From: Armatimonadota bacterium
GTDB taxonomy: Bacteria > Armatimonadota > Armatimonadia > Armatimonadales > Armatimonadaceae
Assembly (NCBI GenBank): GCA_014381035.1
Contig: JACMIS010000474.1
Location: 1-10,558 of the forward strand
Direction: 5' to 3'
Length of the DNA: 10,558 nucleotides
How positions within the stretch are numbered: the first letter of the stretch is position 1; each line of letters starts with the position of its first letter. This document shows positions 1-6,870 of the stretch, in pieces. Under the pieces are notes generated by a model. That model worked only from the letters and a program-made list of their open reading frames with translations. It was not told the DNA's origin and made no database searches. The position numbers and the translations under genes are program-made.

Positions 1-703
1 ACGCTTCCCGCGCGGCGGAGATGCTCCCGCTCGCGGCGAGCACGGTCATCTGCGCTCGCAGGAGGTCTTCGCGCAGAGGGTCGCCGTCGAGCGCGCGTTG
101 GAGGTAGTCCGCCGCCGTCCGGTGATCGCCCCGCGCCCCGGCGAGTTCGGCGAGCCGTTCGAGCGCGGCGATGTACCGCGTTTCCCGCTCGCGCCGCTCT
201 TCGAGTGCCCATTCCTCCGCGCAATCTTGCAGGAGCGGGCCGCGGTACAGGGCGACGGCGGCTTCGAGCGCGGCGGGCGTGGCGGTGGCGATGCGGTTCG
301 TCGCGGCATCAAACGAAAGGATGTCTGCCCAGGTGCCGCTCCCCGGCGCGAGATCGAGACGCAGAGAGCGGGGCGACTCGCAGGACACGCGTGCGGCGTC
401 CGCCCCGAGCGCGGCGCGCAGATCGTGGAGGCTCTGGCGCAGACTGCGGCGGGCGGCGTCTTCGCGGTGTTCGGACCAGAGCGTCCCGGCGAGCCAGTCG
501 CGGTCCACGTCGCGCCCCGCGCGAAGCGCGAGCAAGGCGAGCAGCCACAGTCCCTTGCGCGACCGGAGTCGCGGCAACGAGCGGCCGCCGACGCGGACCT
601 CCATCGGTCCGAACAAACATATTTCCAACCCGCACGCCACTACGTCCGGTGCAGACACATCTACAACGGGGCGGTTCCCCACGCCCGAGAAAACTTCCAC
701 CAT
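1..703 (-). CDS. SARP/AfsR-type transcriptional regulator with BTAD domain (3' end cut by window edge)
   Basis: This frame stays open from an ATG at 703 to the window edge, giving 234 residues. Residues ~26-118 fit the OmpR-type winged helix of SARP regulators: the opening strand LEICLFGPMEVRVGG, then PRLRSRKG and a 'DRDWLAGTLW' helix, then the recognition segment RRSLRQSLHDLRAALG. Residues ~125-234 begin a bacterial transcriptional activator domain (BTAD), a TPR-like helical region with the typical YRGPLL..CAEEWALEERRERE stretch. The start at 703 is preferred because GGGGAGGGG lies about 7 nt upstream; the next Met (residue 34) would remove the first strand of the DNA-binding domain. SARP proteins activate genes from direct-repeat sites. 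Many large members continue into an ATPase and TPR region, but that part would lie outside the window. The family call is firm; the target is unknown. Confidence 0.88.
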   Translation of the reverse strand, partial: MVEVFSGVGNRPVVDVSAPDVVACGLEICLFGPMEVRVGGRSLPRLRSRKGLWLLALLALRAGRDVDRDWLAGTLWSEHREDAARRSLRQSLHDLRAALGADAARVSCESPRSLRLDLAPGSGTWADILSFDAATNRIATATPAALEAAVALYRGPLLQDCAEEWALEERRERETRYIAALERLAELAGARGDHRTAADYLQRALDGDPLREDLLRAQMTVLAASGSISAAREA

Positions 704-729
704 GCTTCTGCCCCTCCCCATCAATAAAT

Positions 730-769
730 CGCGCTATACGTCACCAGCAACGCACACGCCGCGCTATAC
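730..769. repeat. Pair of 10-bp direct repeats upstream of the SARP gene
   Basis: CGCGCTATAC occurs at 730-739 and again at 760-769, a 30-bp period (about three helical turns). Both copies lie just upstream of the start of the minus-strand SARP gene (703). The match is seen directly. SARP proteins are known to bind direct repeats, so this could be an autoregulatory site, but that role is inference. The remainder of the gap to 945 shows no gene; a TATACT-like minus-strand -10 near 780-785 has no convincing -35. Confidence 0.4.
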
Positions 770-945
770 CTGACACGATTAGTATACGCCTTCATACTGC
801 TTTTCCTGCCCATGCTTCGATGGTACAGTCGAATCATAGACACGAAGAGTTTGCTTGTTTTGCGTGGGCGGTTCAATGAGGAAGGGCAGGTGTGATAGGA
901 GGATTTAGCGGACCGGACAAAAATGAACCAGCCCGGAGAGTATAC

Positions 946-1416
946 TTACAGGGACGTCCCGGCGGTCATACTCCCTTCCGGTTGCGCTTTCTCTATACGA
1001 CGTAAGTACGCTTCGAACAGAAACGGTCCGAAGGGGAAGACGGCGGCGGCAAGGGCGAGCAACGTCGTGAGCGGACGCCAGCGAAATACAGGCGCGACGA
1101 ACAAAACGGCGATGATGTACAGGATGAAAAGCGAACCGTGAAGCGAACCGACCACACTCACCCAGAGCGGTTCGCCCGTGATGCGCTTGAGGGGAACAGC
1201 AACCAGCATCAGGAGTAAAAAGGAGGTTCCTTCGGCGATACTCAACTGATGGAACAAAGACCGCTCCGGTTTTACCGCGTCGCTATGTGCCACGCCTTCC
1301 CGCAATTTGCGAAGGCGCGTCATTACGGCGTTGATCCCTATGGGAAGCCCAATTATTAGCGGAAGTAGAAGTAAAACCACCGACAGTACCATGTTTTTCG
1401 ATTGCAGAAGCATCAT
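946..1416 (-). CDS. DUF3817 family integral membrane protein
   Basis: A 156-residue protein with four hydrophobic segments, at about 10-32, 59-77, 87-109 and 115-136. Residues ~54-137 carry the DUF3817 pattern: 'FHQLSIAEGTSFLLLM' followed by 'AVPLKRITG', a conserved GSLHGSLFILY helix, and LFPFGPF-like 'VFPFGPFLFE' at the end. The first hydrophobic segment and the charged linker RLRKLREG are additional to the usual three-helix core. The ATG at 1416-1414 overlaps the stop of the upstream Lrp-like gene as ATGA, and GAGGTGG sits 5 nt before it, so translation is probably coupled. The biochemical role of this family is not known. The family call is confident; any link to the Lrp-like partner is inference from the overlap. 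Confidence 0.85.
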   Translation of the reverse strand: MMLLQSKNMVLSVVLLLLPLIIGLPIGINAVMTRLRKLREGVAHSDAVKPERSLFHQLSIAEGTSFLLLMLVAVPLKRITGEPLWVSVVGSLHGSLFILYIIAVLFVAPVFRWRPLTTLLALAAAVFPFGPFLFEAYLRRIEKAQPEGSMTAGTSL

Positions 1417-2588
1417 GATGCCACCTCACTTTCCGAATTGCGCATTGCACTCGGGTCGATGCCATTTTCGCGGCAAAACTCCTCGTACGCGGTCGGGACG
1501 ATCTCGCTCGGCTTGATCTCGCTACGCCCGCCCCAGAAGACGTTCGTGTACAGGACCGGGATGCCGATGGCGTTCAGGTGTTCGTCAATCGCGGCTTTGT
1601 GTGCCAGTACGAGCGGCTTTTCCTGCCCGTGCGCGACGCCCATAATATTGACATTCGCGAATTCGGGTCCGCCCTCGCGCCAGTAGGCATGCGTCATGCA
1701 ATGGAACCGCCCGACCTCGCGCCCGGCGGCCTCCTCCCGTCCGACCGGGACGCGCCAGTGGAACAGCGCGTTGTAGCGGGTCACACGTTCGTCGGCGAGC
1801 GTCGGCTTGACGTGCTCCAAAAATGTCGAGAAACGCCCGATCACGCCGCGTTCCGACAGCGACCGCGCCGTCTCGAAGAACGTTTCCCGGTCCACGCCCG
1901 CTTCGGCGATGCGCCCCGCCCACACATCGCGGACGACCTCTTCGATAGCGAACTCGCGTTTCAGCGCGGACAGCACCCGCCATTCGAGAGGCGACAGGCG
2001 CACGATCTCGGCGGTCTGCATTTCGGCGGGCACATCGTCCTTGCTACCGGGTTCGATCCCACGACGGCGGACGTGCCCGACGCCTAAGACGAAAAACGCC
2101 TTCGCGGGCATGAGCCGGAACGATTTCGCGCCGATCTTTTCCTGCAGGAACGCGGCGTGTTTCGGGAGCGAGAACCCCTGCGGCACTTTTAGCGTTGTCC
2201 AGAGTCGGTAGCGCGAGCCGGGCGTTTCGGCGTCGGTCGAGCGGATGACGACGTGCCCGGAGAACGGGTCCTGTTCCGAAAGATAGGCGAACCCCGCCTC
2301 CAGATCGGCGGGCGCGACTTCCCAGGCGACGAGTGCCCCGGACGCCAGATTCGTCGCCAGCAGGGTCTGGCGGATGCGGCGCACGGTCCCCGCTTCGAGA
2401 AGAAACCGGAGCGTTCGTAGCACGGTATCTACCGGCACTTCCGAAAGGCGGGCGATCTCGCCGAACGGGTCTTCGTGGAATCCGGCTAAGCGGTCCTCGG
2501 AAACGGCTAAGATTCGGGCGTTGGTGGGTTCGTCGGTGCGGGCAAGGCTCCAATCGGGAGCGTCCACGGGGGCGGTGTCGGTCGGCAT
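1413..2588 (-). CDS. Double-length Lrp/AsnC-like protein, siroheme decarboxylase (AhbA/AhbB, NirDL) type
   Basis: A 391-residue protein built of two similar halves. Each half has a winged-helix segment (~35-80 and ~198-255) followed by an AsnC-type alpha/beta ligand domain (~84-170 and ~270-355). The junction patterns LLEAGTVRRIRQTLLATN and LSERGVIGRFSTFLEHV resemble the 'L.E.G.IRRFGA.L' signature of AhbA/AhbB. The second half keeps the MTHAYWRE segment (His300, Tyr302) where these enzymes have a conserved 'HCY' motif; the first half lacks that motif. Family knowledge: AhbA/AhbB and the Nir proteins decarboxylate siroheme on the alternative heme and heme d1 routes, and fused NirDL forms exist. 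No other heme gene is in the window, so a regulatory role cannot be excluded. The ATG at 2588 lacks a well-placed Shine-Dalgarno. The gene overlaps the DUF3817 gene by 4 bp. Confidence 0.72.
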   Translation of the reverse strand: MPTDTAPVDAPDWSLARTDEPTNARILAVSEDRLAGFHEDPFGEIARLSEVPVDTVLRTLRFLLEAGTVRRIRQTLLATNLASGALVAWEVAPADLEAGFAYLSEQDPFSGHVVIRSTDAETPGSRYRLWTTLKVPQGFSLPKHAAFLQEKIGAKSFRLMPAKAFFVLGVGHVRRRGIEPGSKDDVPAEMQTAEIVRLSPLEWRVLSALKREFAIEEVVRDVWAGRIAEAGVDRETFFETARSLSERGVIGRFSTFLEHVKPTLADERVTRYNALFHWRVPVGREEAAGREVGRFHCMTHAYWREGGPEFANVNIMGVAHGQEKPLVLAHKAAIDEHLNAIGIPVLYTNVFWGGRSEIKPSEIVPTAYEEFCRENGIDPSAMRNSESEVAS

Positions 2589-2794
2589 CGGGCAAAATTT
2601 CTTTCCTGAGACGAAAACGCGAGTAACCGCGATTCATCCTTTTACAGGGTACCCACCCCGGAGCGCGAACGCAAATCATTTTCCGCATACCCATCGTCAG
2701 CGAAACGAATAACACCGTCCCTACTCTTTACACGCATATCCGTGCGTGGGAATAAATGGGCGGGTGAGACAACCTGGACGTATTCAGGTCGCCC

Positions 2795-2823
2795 TTTCCA
2801 TCCATCCTGTAGACAGATGGAAA
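2795..2823. promoter_or_regulatory. Candidate operator dyad over the PhyH promoter
   Basis: TTTCCATC (2795-2802) and GATGGAAA (2816-2823) are perfect 8-bp inverted arms with a 13-nt spacer. The spacer holds a second dyad, CTGT-AG-ACAG (2807-2816). The element overlaps the proposed -35 hexamer at 2810-2815, where a repressor would be expected to act. No cognate regulator can be named. Confidence 0.4.
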
Positions 2824-2839
2824 CTGAGTGCGGTATGAT
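2810..2839 (+). promoter_or_regulatory. Predicted sigma70-type promoter of the PhyH-SDR pair
   Basis: TAGACA (2810-2815, five of six matches to TTGACA) is followed after 18 bp by TATGAT (2834-2839, five of six matches to TATAAT). Transcription would start near 2846, leaving a leader of about 45 nt that contains the GGAGG ribosome site at 2878-2882. Confidence 0.5.
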
Positions 2840-2877
2840 TACGCATCCGCGAAACTGATTTCGCAACACTCAACGAC

Positions 2878-2882
2878 GGAGG
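2878..2882 (+). promoter_or_regulatory. Shine-Dalgarno that fixes the PhyH start
   Basis: GGAGG at 2878-2882 sits 9 nt before the ATG at 2892. An in-frame GTG at 2883 directly abuts the same GGAGG and would have no spacing, so ATG 2892 is the likely start. Confidence 0.75.
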
Positions 2883-2891
2883 GTGACTTCG

Positions 2892-3755
2892 ATGCCATAT
2901 ATCGAAACCGAGGATAAAGAACTGCGTGCGCCGAACGGGCACTTTCTGCATAAGAGCGGGGGAAATACCACCTACACCGGGACGCTGGAAAATTTGCCCT
3001 ATCCCGAACCGAATGTTTCCGTCGCGGAGCAGACCGCACAAATGTATTCCGACGGGTGCGTCATTTTCCCCGGCGTTCTTAGTCGCAGCGAGGTTGCGAC
3101 GCTCCGCGCTATTATGGACGAAAAGGGCGGTCCCGACGATGCCAAGTATGTGGTCGAGAAGTGGTGCTACAACCGGCATCAGGTGACCGATTTCTGGCAG
3201 GACCCGCGCCTGCTCACCTATATTGACCGCCCCGGCGTGATCGACGTAGTATGCGCGATCCATGATCCGGGGGCGCATGTGACCGGTGGATCGTTCTGGA
3301 CCACGGGAAAAGGGCGTTCGATGGGTGTCCACGTGGACTTTCAGCCGTTCGGGTTGCCGGAGTCGGTACATAACGACCCGGGCGTCAAAGTCCCTATTCA
3401 GACTTCGACCGCACACTATTACCTGAACGACATGGTGCTCGAACTCGGTCCGACGACGATCATTCCGGGGAGCCACAAAGCCGGACGCGCCCCGCACAGC
3501 GAAACCTCCTGGCACGGCGTGACGCCGAAAGCGGTGATGGTCAAGGCGGGCGATGTGTGTCTGTTTCGCGGCGACATCTGGCACGGGTCGGGGATGAATT
3601 CGCACGAAACCGAGCGTCGCTATATGGTGCAGGTGCATTACGGCAACGCCTATATCACGAAGCAGTTCCCCGCGATGCGCTACAAGGAGCTTTGGAACCC
3701 GGCGGTAATCGAAGCGGCGACTCTGGAACAGCGGCGGTTATTGGGCGATAAATGA
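2892..3755 (+). CDS. Phytanoyl-CoA dioxygenase (PhyH) family Fe(II)/2-oxoglutarate oxygenase
   Basis: A 287-residue protein with the double-stranded beta-helix signatures of the PhyH family. The iron facial triad is visible as His147-Val-Asp149 in MGVHVDFQPFG and His231 in GDIWHGSG. Arg242 or Arg243, 11-12 residues past the distal His in HETERRYM, is the expected 2-oxoglutarate carboxylate anchor. Upstream, 'YSDGCVIFPGVLSRSEVATLR' is the typical PhyH N-terminal helix and strand (~52-72), and LGPTTIIPGSHK (185-196) is the usual core strand. Family members hydroxylate or otherwise oxidise small molecules with Fe(II), O2 and 2-oxoglutarate; the substrate here cannot be read from sequence. All catalytic residues are present, so it should be active. 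Its stop overlaps the SDR start (ATGA at 3752-3755), which suggests coupled translation and consecutive reactions. Confidence 0.87.
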   Translation: MPYIETEDKELRAPNGHFLHKSGGNTTYTGTLENLPYPEPNVSVAEQTAQMYSDGCVIFPGVLSRSEVATLRAIMDEKGGPDDAKYVVEKWCYNRHQVTDFWQDPRLLTYIDRPGVIDVVCAIHDPGAHVTGGSFWTTGKGRSMGVHVDFQPFGLPESVHNDPGVKVPIQTSTAHYYLNDMVLELGPTTIIPGSHKAGRAPHSETSWHGVTPKAVMVKAGDVCLFRGDIWHGSGMNSHETERRYMVQVHYGNAYITKQFPAMRYKELWNPAVIEAATLEQRRLLGDK

Positions 3756-4519
3756 AAGTAATCGATCTGTCGGGAAAGCATATTTTCGTTGTCGGGGGAA
3801 GTCGCGGCATCGGGGCAAGCGCGGCACAAACTGTTGCGGCAGCCGGGGCACGAGTCTCCCTGACCTACCGCGATAACGCCAACGCGGCGGATACAGTCGT
3901 CGGTGCGATATTGGCGTCCGGCGGCAATGCATTCGCTGTGCGGGTCGATGTTCAGGACGAAGCCGAAATAGTGGAGGCGGTAGCGGAAGCGACCGCAGTG
4001 CTGGGTCCGATTTCAGGCGTGGTCATTTCGGCAGGTATCTTCGAACACCAGCCGATTGAAACCATGACGCTCGATTTCTGGAACCGGACGATGGCGACGA
4101 ACCTGACGGGAACGATGCTGAGCGTTCGGGCGGTGCAAAAGGGGATGCGCGAATCGGGCGCGGGCGGTTCCATCGTGATTTACACATCCACCGCCGGACA
4201 GAGCGGTGGCGGCGGCGGTTCGACGGCGTACTGTGTCAGCAAAGCCGGGCAGATCATGTTCATGAAGTGCATGGCGCACGAGCTCGCCCCCCATAAAATC
4301 CGTGTTAACTGCATCGCGCCCGCGTGGACGGAAACGGATATGGCGGCGGCGAGTCTGGACCGACTGGGGCGCGAGAAAGTCGCCCGCGATTTCCCGCTCG
4401 GACGCATCGGTCAACCACAGGACGTGGCGGACGCGACGCTGTTTCTGCTCAGCGACCTGTCGGCGTTTATTACCGGCGTGACTCTGACCGTAGACGGCGG
4501 CATTGCGATGCGCGGGTAG
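3752..4519 (+). CDS. Short-chain dehydrogenase/reductase (classical SDR)
   Basis: A 255-residue classical SDR. The Rossmann nucleotide-binding motif GGSRGIG is at 15-21, and Arg40 at the end of the second strand ('LTYRDN') favours NADP(H). SAG at 93-95 replaces the usual NAG. The catalytic tetrad is Asn117 (ATNLTG), Ser146 (YTSTAG), Tyr160 and Lys164 (YCVSK). The C-terminal part has IRVNCIAPAW and ITGVTLTVDGG, standard for the FabG-like branch. A five-glycine run at 152-156, just before the active-site Tyr, is unusual. The ATG overlaps the PhyH stop by 4 bp with only a weak upstream Shine-Dalgarno, consistent with translational coupling. A reasonable inference is that the SDR oxidises or reduces the PhyH product; the substrate is unknown. 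A hairpin starts at its stop codon. Confidence 0.92.
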   Translation: MKVIDLSGKHIFVVGGSRGIGASAAQTVAAAGARVSLTYRDNANAADTVVGAILASGGNAFAVRVDVQDEAEIVEAVAEATAVLGPISGVVISAGIFEHQPIETMTLDFWNRTMATNLTGTMLSVRAVQKGMRESGAGGSIVIYTSTAGQSGGGGGSTAYCVSKAGQIMFMKCMAHELAPHKIRVNCIAPAWTETDMAAASLDRLGREKVARDFPLGRIGQPQDVADATLFLLSDLSAFITGVTLTVDGGIAMRG

Positions 4520-4560
4520 GGATTGCGGAGTGTCTACTAACGTAGTCCCTCCGCAATCCC
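4519..4560. terminator. Hairpin between convergent SDR and hydrolase genes
   Basis: GGGATTGCGGAG (4519-4530) pairs perfectly with CTCCGCAATCCC (4549-4560), a 12-bp stem; the 18-nt loop holds an inner CTAC-TAAC-GTAG mini-stem. It lies between two convergent genes, so it could stop transcription in both directions. No U-tract follows on the plus strand, so termination may need Rho. Confidence 0.65.
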
Positions 4561-4567
4561 ATGACTC

Positions 4568-5389
4568 TCATTCCTGAATAAATCCGAGTAGGTCGCTGTT
4601 GAGCCGTTCCGTATGCGTGAGAAATAAGCCGTGCGGTGCGCCTTCATAAACGGCCAGTCGGCTGTTCGCGATAGCCGACGCCGTTTTTCTCGCCGTGAGT
4701 TCTATCGTTGCCGTTGTGTCGGCGTCGCCGTGGATGATCAGTGTCGGTACCGTGAATGCGCCCATGTCTGCCCGGAGGTCGCCCTCGGCGTTGGTCCGGA
4801 ACAGATCAATGCTTGCTTTCAGCGACGCTTGGAGTGCCAGGTTTATCCCCCACTGCGCCATTTCCGGCGAAACCGCACACCCCGGCAGCCCCTGCCCGAA
4901 GAAACCGGGCGCAATATCCGCCAGATATTTGGGGCGGTCGGCGATGAGTCGGGTGAGCGTCTCATAGAACAGGGTTATCTCTATCCCGTCCGGATTGTCC
5001 GTTGTTTTGACCAGATGCGGCGTTGTCGTACTAATCAACACGGTTTTAGAAACGCGACTCGAACCGTACCGGGAAAGGTAGCGGGCGATCTCCCCACAAC
5101 CCATTGAGTGTCCGACCAATGTTGCTTCGTACAAATCGAGTTGATCCAGCAGTGCCGCCAGATCGTCGGCGAGGGTGTCGTAACCGTACCCATCCCACGG
5201 CTGACTCGAACGCCCCCCGCCCCGCTGGTCATACGCGATACAGCGTAGCCCGTGACTGGCAAGAAATGTGGTCTGGTACTCCCAGCTGTCTGCCCCAATC
5301 GTCCAGCCGTGGACAAAAACAACGGGCTGACCTGTTCCCCAATCATGATAGAAAAGTCGCACTCCATCGCTCGTTTCAATAAATGGCAT
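4568..5389 (-). CDS. Alpha/beta hydrolase, non-heme haloperoxidase/esterase-like
   Basis: A 273-residue alpha/beta-hydrolase. The oxyanion-hole segment is FVHGWT (25-30). The nucleophile elbow GHSMG puts the catalytic serine at 95. The acid is Asp222 or Asp224 in IIHGDAD, and the base is His253 in EGAPHGLF. The order MPFIETSDGVRLFYHDWGTG at the N-terminus and YDQRGGGRSS at 53-62 matches the cofactor-free haloperoxidase/esterase group. Length is typical. The ATG at 5389 was chosen over an in-frame ATG at 5431 because GGAAGGA lies about 10 nt upstream of it and family members start at this point. It follows the SnoaL-like gene by 66 bp and probably shares its transcript. Substrate cannot be predicted; haloperoxidase activity of this group is often only a side reaction of an esterase. 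Confidence 0.88.
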   Translation of the reverse strand: MPFIETSDGVRLFYHDWGTGQPVVFVHGWTIGADSWEYQTTFLASHGLRCIAYDQRGGGRSSQPWDGYGYDTLADDLAALLDQLDLYEATLVGHSMGCGEIARYLSRYGSSRVSKTVLISTTTPHLVKTTDNPDGIEITLFYETLTRLIADRPKYLADIAPGFFGQGLPGCAVSPEMAQWGINLALQASLKASIDLFRTNAEGDLRADMGAFTVPTLIIHGDADTTATIELTARKTASAIANSRLAVYEGAPHGLFLTHTERLNSDLLGFIQE

Positions 5390-5415
5390 TTCGTTACATT
5401 CCTTCCGACAATCGT

Positions 5416-5447
5416 GGGTCGGGCGATGCAAATCGTCTGCCCGACCC
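5416..5447. other. Intercistronic stem-loop between SnoaL-like and hydrolase genes
   Basis: GGGTCGGGC (5416-5424) and GCCCGACCC (5439-5447) form a perfect 9-bp GC-rich stem with a 14-nt loop in the 66-bp gap. No T-run follows on the minus strand. It may attenuate or stabilise the downstream hydrolase message; that role is inference. Confidence 0.45.
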
Positions 5448-5455
5448 GCAAAGTG

Positions 5456-5827
5456 TTACACCGACGGTGCCTGAGGCGCGAAATCGAGAAATCCGGTGAT
5501 GGACCGGATTCGTTCGCCGACGAGGACGCCGAAATCCACACCACCGATAAGCGCGGCTGCGCCTTCCGGCCCTGATTCCCACGCGAAACGAACCCGGTCA
5601 TGGTGCGTGTCAACGTCCCCCGTCAGGCGAAATCGGAATCCCGGAAACTGGGTCTGCACGCCTTCGATCATGGCGTCTATGCCAGCTCGGGTTTCGCCGC
5701 GCATCATCGGGTCTATGTAGAAAGCGTCCTCGGTCCAGGTTTGCGCGACGAGTTCGCGGCGTCGCACAGCGTCGGTCTCGTTCCAGGTCGCGATGTAGCG
5801 ATGAATCAGTTCGGTTACGGGGTCCAT
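5456..5827 (-). CDS. SnoaL-like / NTF2-fold protein
   Basis: A 123-residue protein with the cone-shaped NTF2/SnoaL pattern: an N-terminal helix with 'LIHRYIATWNETDAVRRREL', then WTEDAFYIDPM, a helix 'GIDAMIEGVQTQFPGF', and a run of beta strands ending GFLDFAP. The fold is used by small-molecule isomerases, cyclases and hydratases, and also by proteins with no catalytic role. His75/His76 and Asp39 face the region where the pocket usually lies, but no catalytic set can be assigned. ATG 5827 is preferred over an in-frame ATG at 5851 because AAGGAG lies 6 nt before it. The gene is first in a two-gene unit with the alpha/beta hydrolase and is divergent from the XRE-family regulator, which probably controls the pair. 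Confidence 0.78.
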   Translation of the reverse strand: MDPVTELIHRYIATWNETDAVRRRELVAQTWTEDAFYIDPMMRGETRAGIDAMIEGVQTQFPGFRFRLTGDVDTHHDRVRFAWESGPEGAAALIGGVDFGVLVGERIRSITGFLDFAPQAPSV

Positions 5828-5896
5828 ATCAAACTCCTTTCGTGGCGGCATTCACACCTGCCAACGGACTCATCATCTCGCATCGAGAAAGCGGTA

Positions 5897-5919
5897 TCCA
5901 TTACCTGTGACGTAATGGA
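5897..5919. promoter_or_regulatory. Candidate operator between the XRE regulator and the SnoaL-hydrolase unit
   Basis: TCCATTAC (5897-5904) and GTAATGGA (5912-5919) are a perfect 8-bp inverted repeat around CTGTGAC. It lies in the 123-bp divergent gap, 31 bp before the XRE start. A second small dyad, TCTCG-CAT-CGAGA, is at 5876-5888. A dyad of this size in a divergent promoter is the usual site of a dimeric HTH regulator; autoregulation by the adjacent XRE protein is inferred. Confidence 0.55.
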
Positions 5920-5950
5920 ATCATCCGACGGTTTGCGTTAAGATGCCGAT

Positions 5951-6754
5951 ATGGCACTCTCCGCTCCGCGCATCGGGAACCTTTTACGCGAATGGCGTCA
6001 GCGGCGACGCATGAGTCAGATGGAGCTGTCTTTCGCGGCGGAAGTCTCCACAAGACACCTGAGTTTCGTGGAAACCGGACGCGCCGCCCCAAGCCGGGAG
6101 ATGGTCATACATCTCGCGGAGCGGCTGGAGATTCCGTTGCGCGAACGTAATACATTACTGACCGCCGCCGGATTCGCACCCCTCTTTCCGGAGCGGACCC
6201 TCGCCGACCCCGCACTGTCTGCCGCACGAGCCGCCGTCGAAATGGTTCTGGCGGGACATGAGCCATACCCGGCACTCGCCATAGATCGCCACTGGACACT
6301 TATCGCCGCGAATCAGGCGGCGCAACGGTTACTGGGCGGGATCGCACCCGAGTTGTTGGTTCCGCCCATGAATGTGATCCGTCTCAGCATCCACCCCGCC
6401 GGACTCGCTCCGCGTATCGTGAATTTTCGGCAATGGCGGTCGCACCTGCTCGCCCGACTGCGCCATCAGATCGAGGTCACGGCAGATCCGTTACTGGTGG
6501 AATTGATGCGCGAAGCGAGCAATTTCCCCGTACCAGACGGCGGTGCGGGGGACAACGCTTCCTTTCACACGGAAGTGGCGGGGATCGTCGTGCCGTTACG
6601 GATTCTCACCGACTTCGGCATCCTCTCGCTTCTCAGCACGACGACCGTGTTCGGCACGCCGGTAGACGTGACGGTTTCCGAGATCGCACTCGAAACCTTC
6701 TACCCAATGGATGCTGACTCCTCAGCTGCTTTACACCGATTGGCAGAACATTAG
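5951..6754 (+). CDS. XRE-family transcriptional regulator with MmyB-like ligand-binding domain
   Basis: A 267-residue regulator. Residues ~7-63 form a lambda-repressor-like helix-turn-helix (IGNLLREWRQRRRMSQMELS, then AAEVSTRHLSFVETGRAAPS). The MSQ.EL..AAEVS..HLS..E.GR.. pattern is characteristic of the MmyB-type group. Residues ~105-260 match the PAS-like MmyB ligand-binding domain: YPALAIDRHWTLIAANQAA, LLVPPMNVIRLSIHPAGLAP, and a C-terminal LETFYPMDADSS. MmyB-type proteins bind hydrophobic small molecules and commonly control a neighbouring divergent enzyme gene. Here the divergent unit encodes a SnoaL-like protein and a hydrolase, with an inverted repeat between. No Shine-Dalgarno is visible before ATG 5951, so a leaderless or weakly translated message is possible. 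Confidence 0.9.
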   Translation: MALSAPRIGNLLREWRQRRRMSQMELSFAAEVSTRHLSFVETGRAAPSREMVIHLAERLEIPLRERNTLLTAAGFAPLFPERTLADPALSAARAAVEMVLAGHEPYPALAIDRHWTLIAANQAAQRLLGGIAPELLVPPMNVIRLSIHPAGLAPRIVNFRQWRSHLLARLRHQIEVTADPLLVELMREASNFPVPDGGAGDNASFHTEVAGIVVPLRILTDFGILSLLSTTTVFGTPVDVTVSEIALETFYPMDADSSAALHRLAEH

Positions 6755-6870
6755 CTTCACAGTAAGCGTCTTCACTCCCCTATACATTATAGCCAAATAA
6801 ATGTTTTAAAATGCAGTAGCGAGGTCCGGTGACGCCCCGCAAAAAAATGCTCCGGTTATTCAAGACTGGT

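Larger units (their letters stand above)
2589..2891. other. Divergent intergenic region, no gene
   Basis: This 303-bp gap separates the minus-strand Lrp-like gene from the plus-strand PhyH gene and shows no coding signal. It contains a plausible plus-strand promoter (2810-2839), an inverted repeat over its -35 box (2795-2823), and a second inverted repeat, CACGCA-6 nt-TGCGTG, at 2731-2748. I see no strong minus-strand promoter for the Lrp-like gene; the best candidate, TTGCGT-17-TACCCT, is weak. Confidence 0.6.

Noticed and set aside
98..879. Long plus-strand open frames over the left end
   Set aside because: They are antisense shadows of the GC-rich SARP/BTAD gene, whose protein has clear family motifs; the plus-strand products are Arg/Ala-rich with no recognisable domain.
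1578..2211. Plus-strand open frames opposite the Lrp-like gene
   Set aside because: The minus-strand product has two coherent AsnC-type halves; the opposite frames are low-complexity Arg/Pro-rich shadows.
2784..3638. A 284-codon minus-strand frame opposite the PhyH gene
   Set aside because: It begins inside the PhyH gene, has no ribosome site, and its product shows no family motif, while the plus strand encodes a complete PhyH active site.
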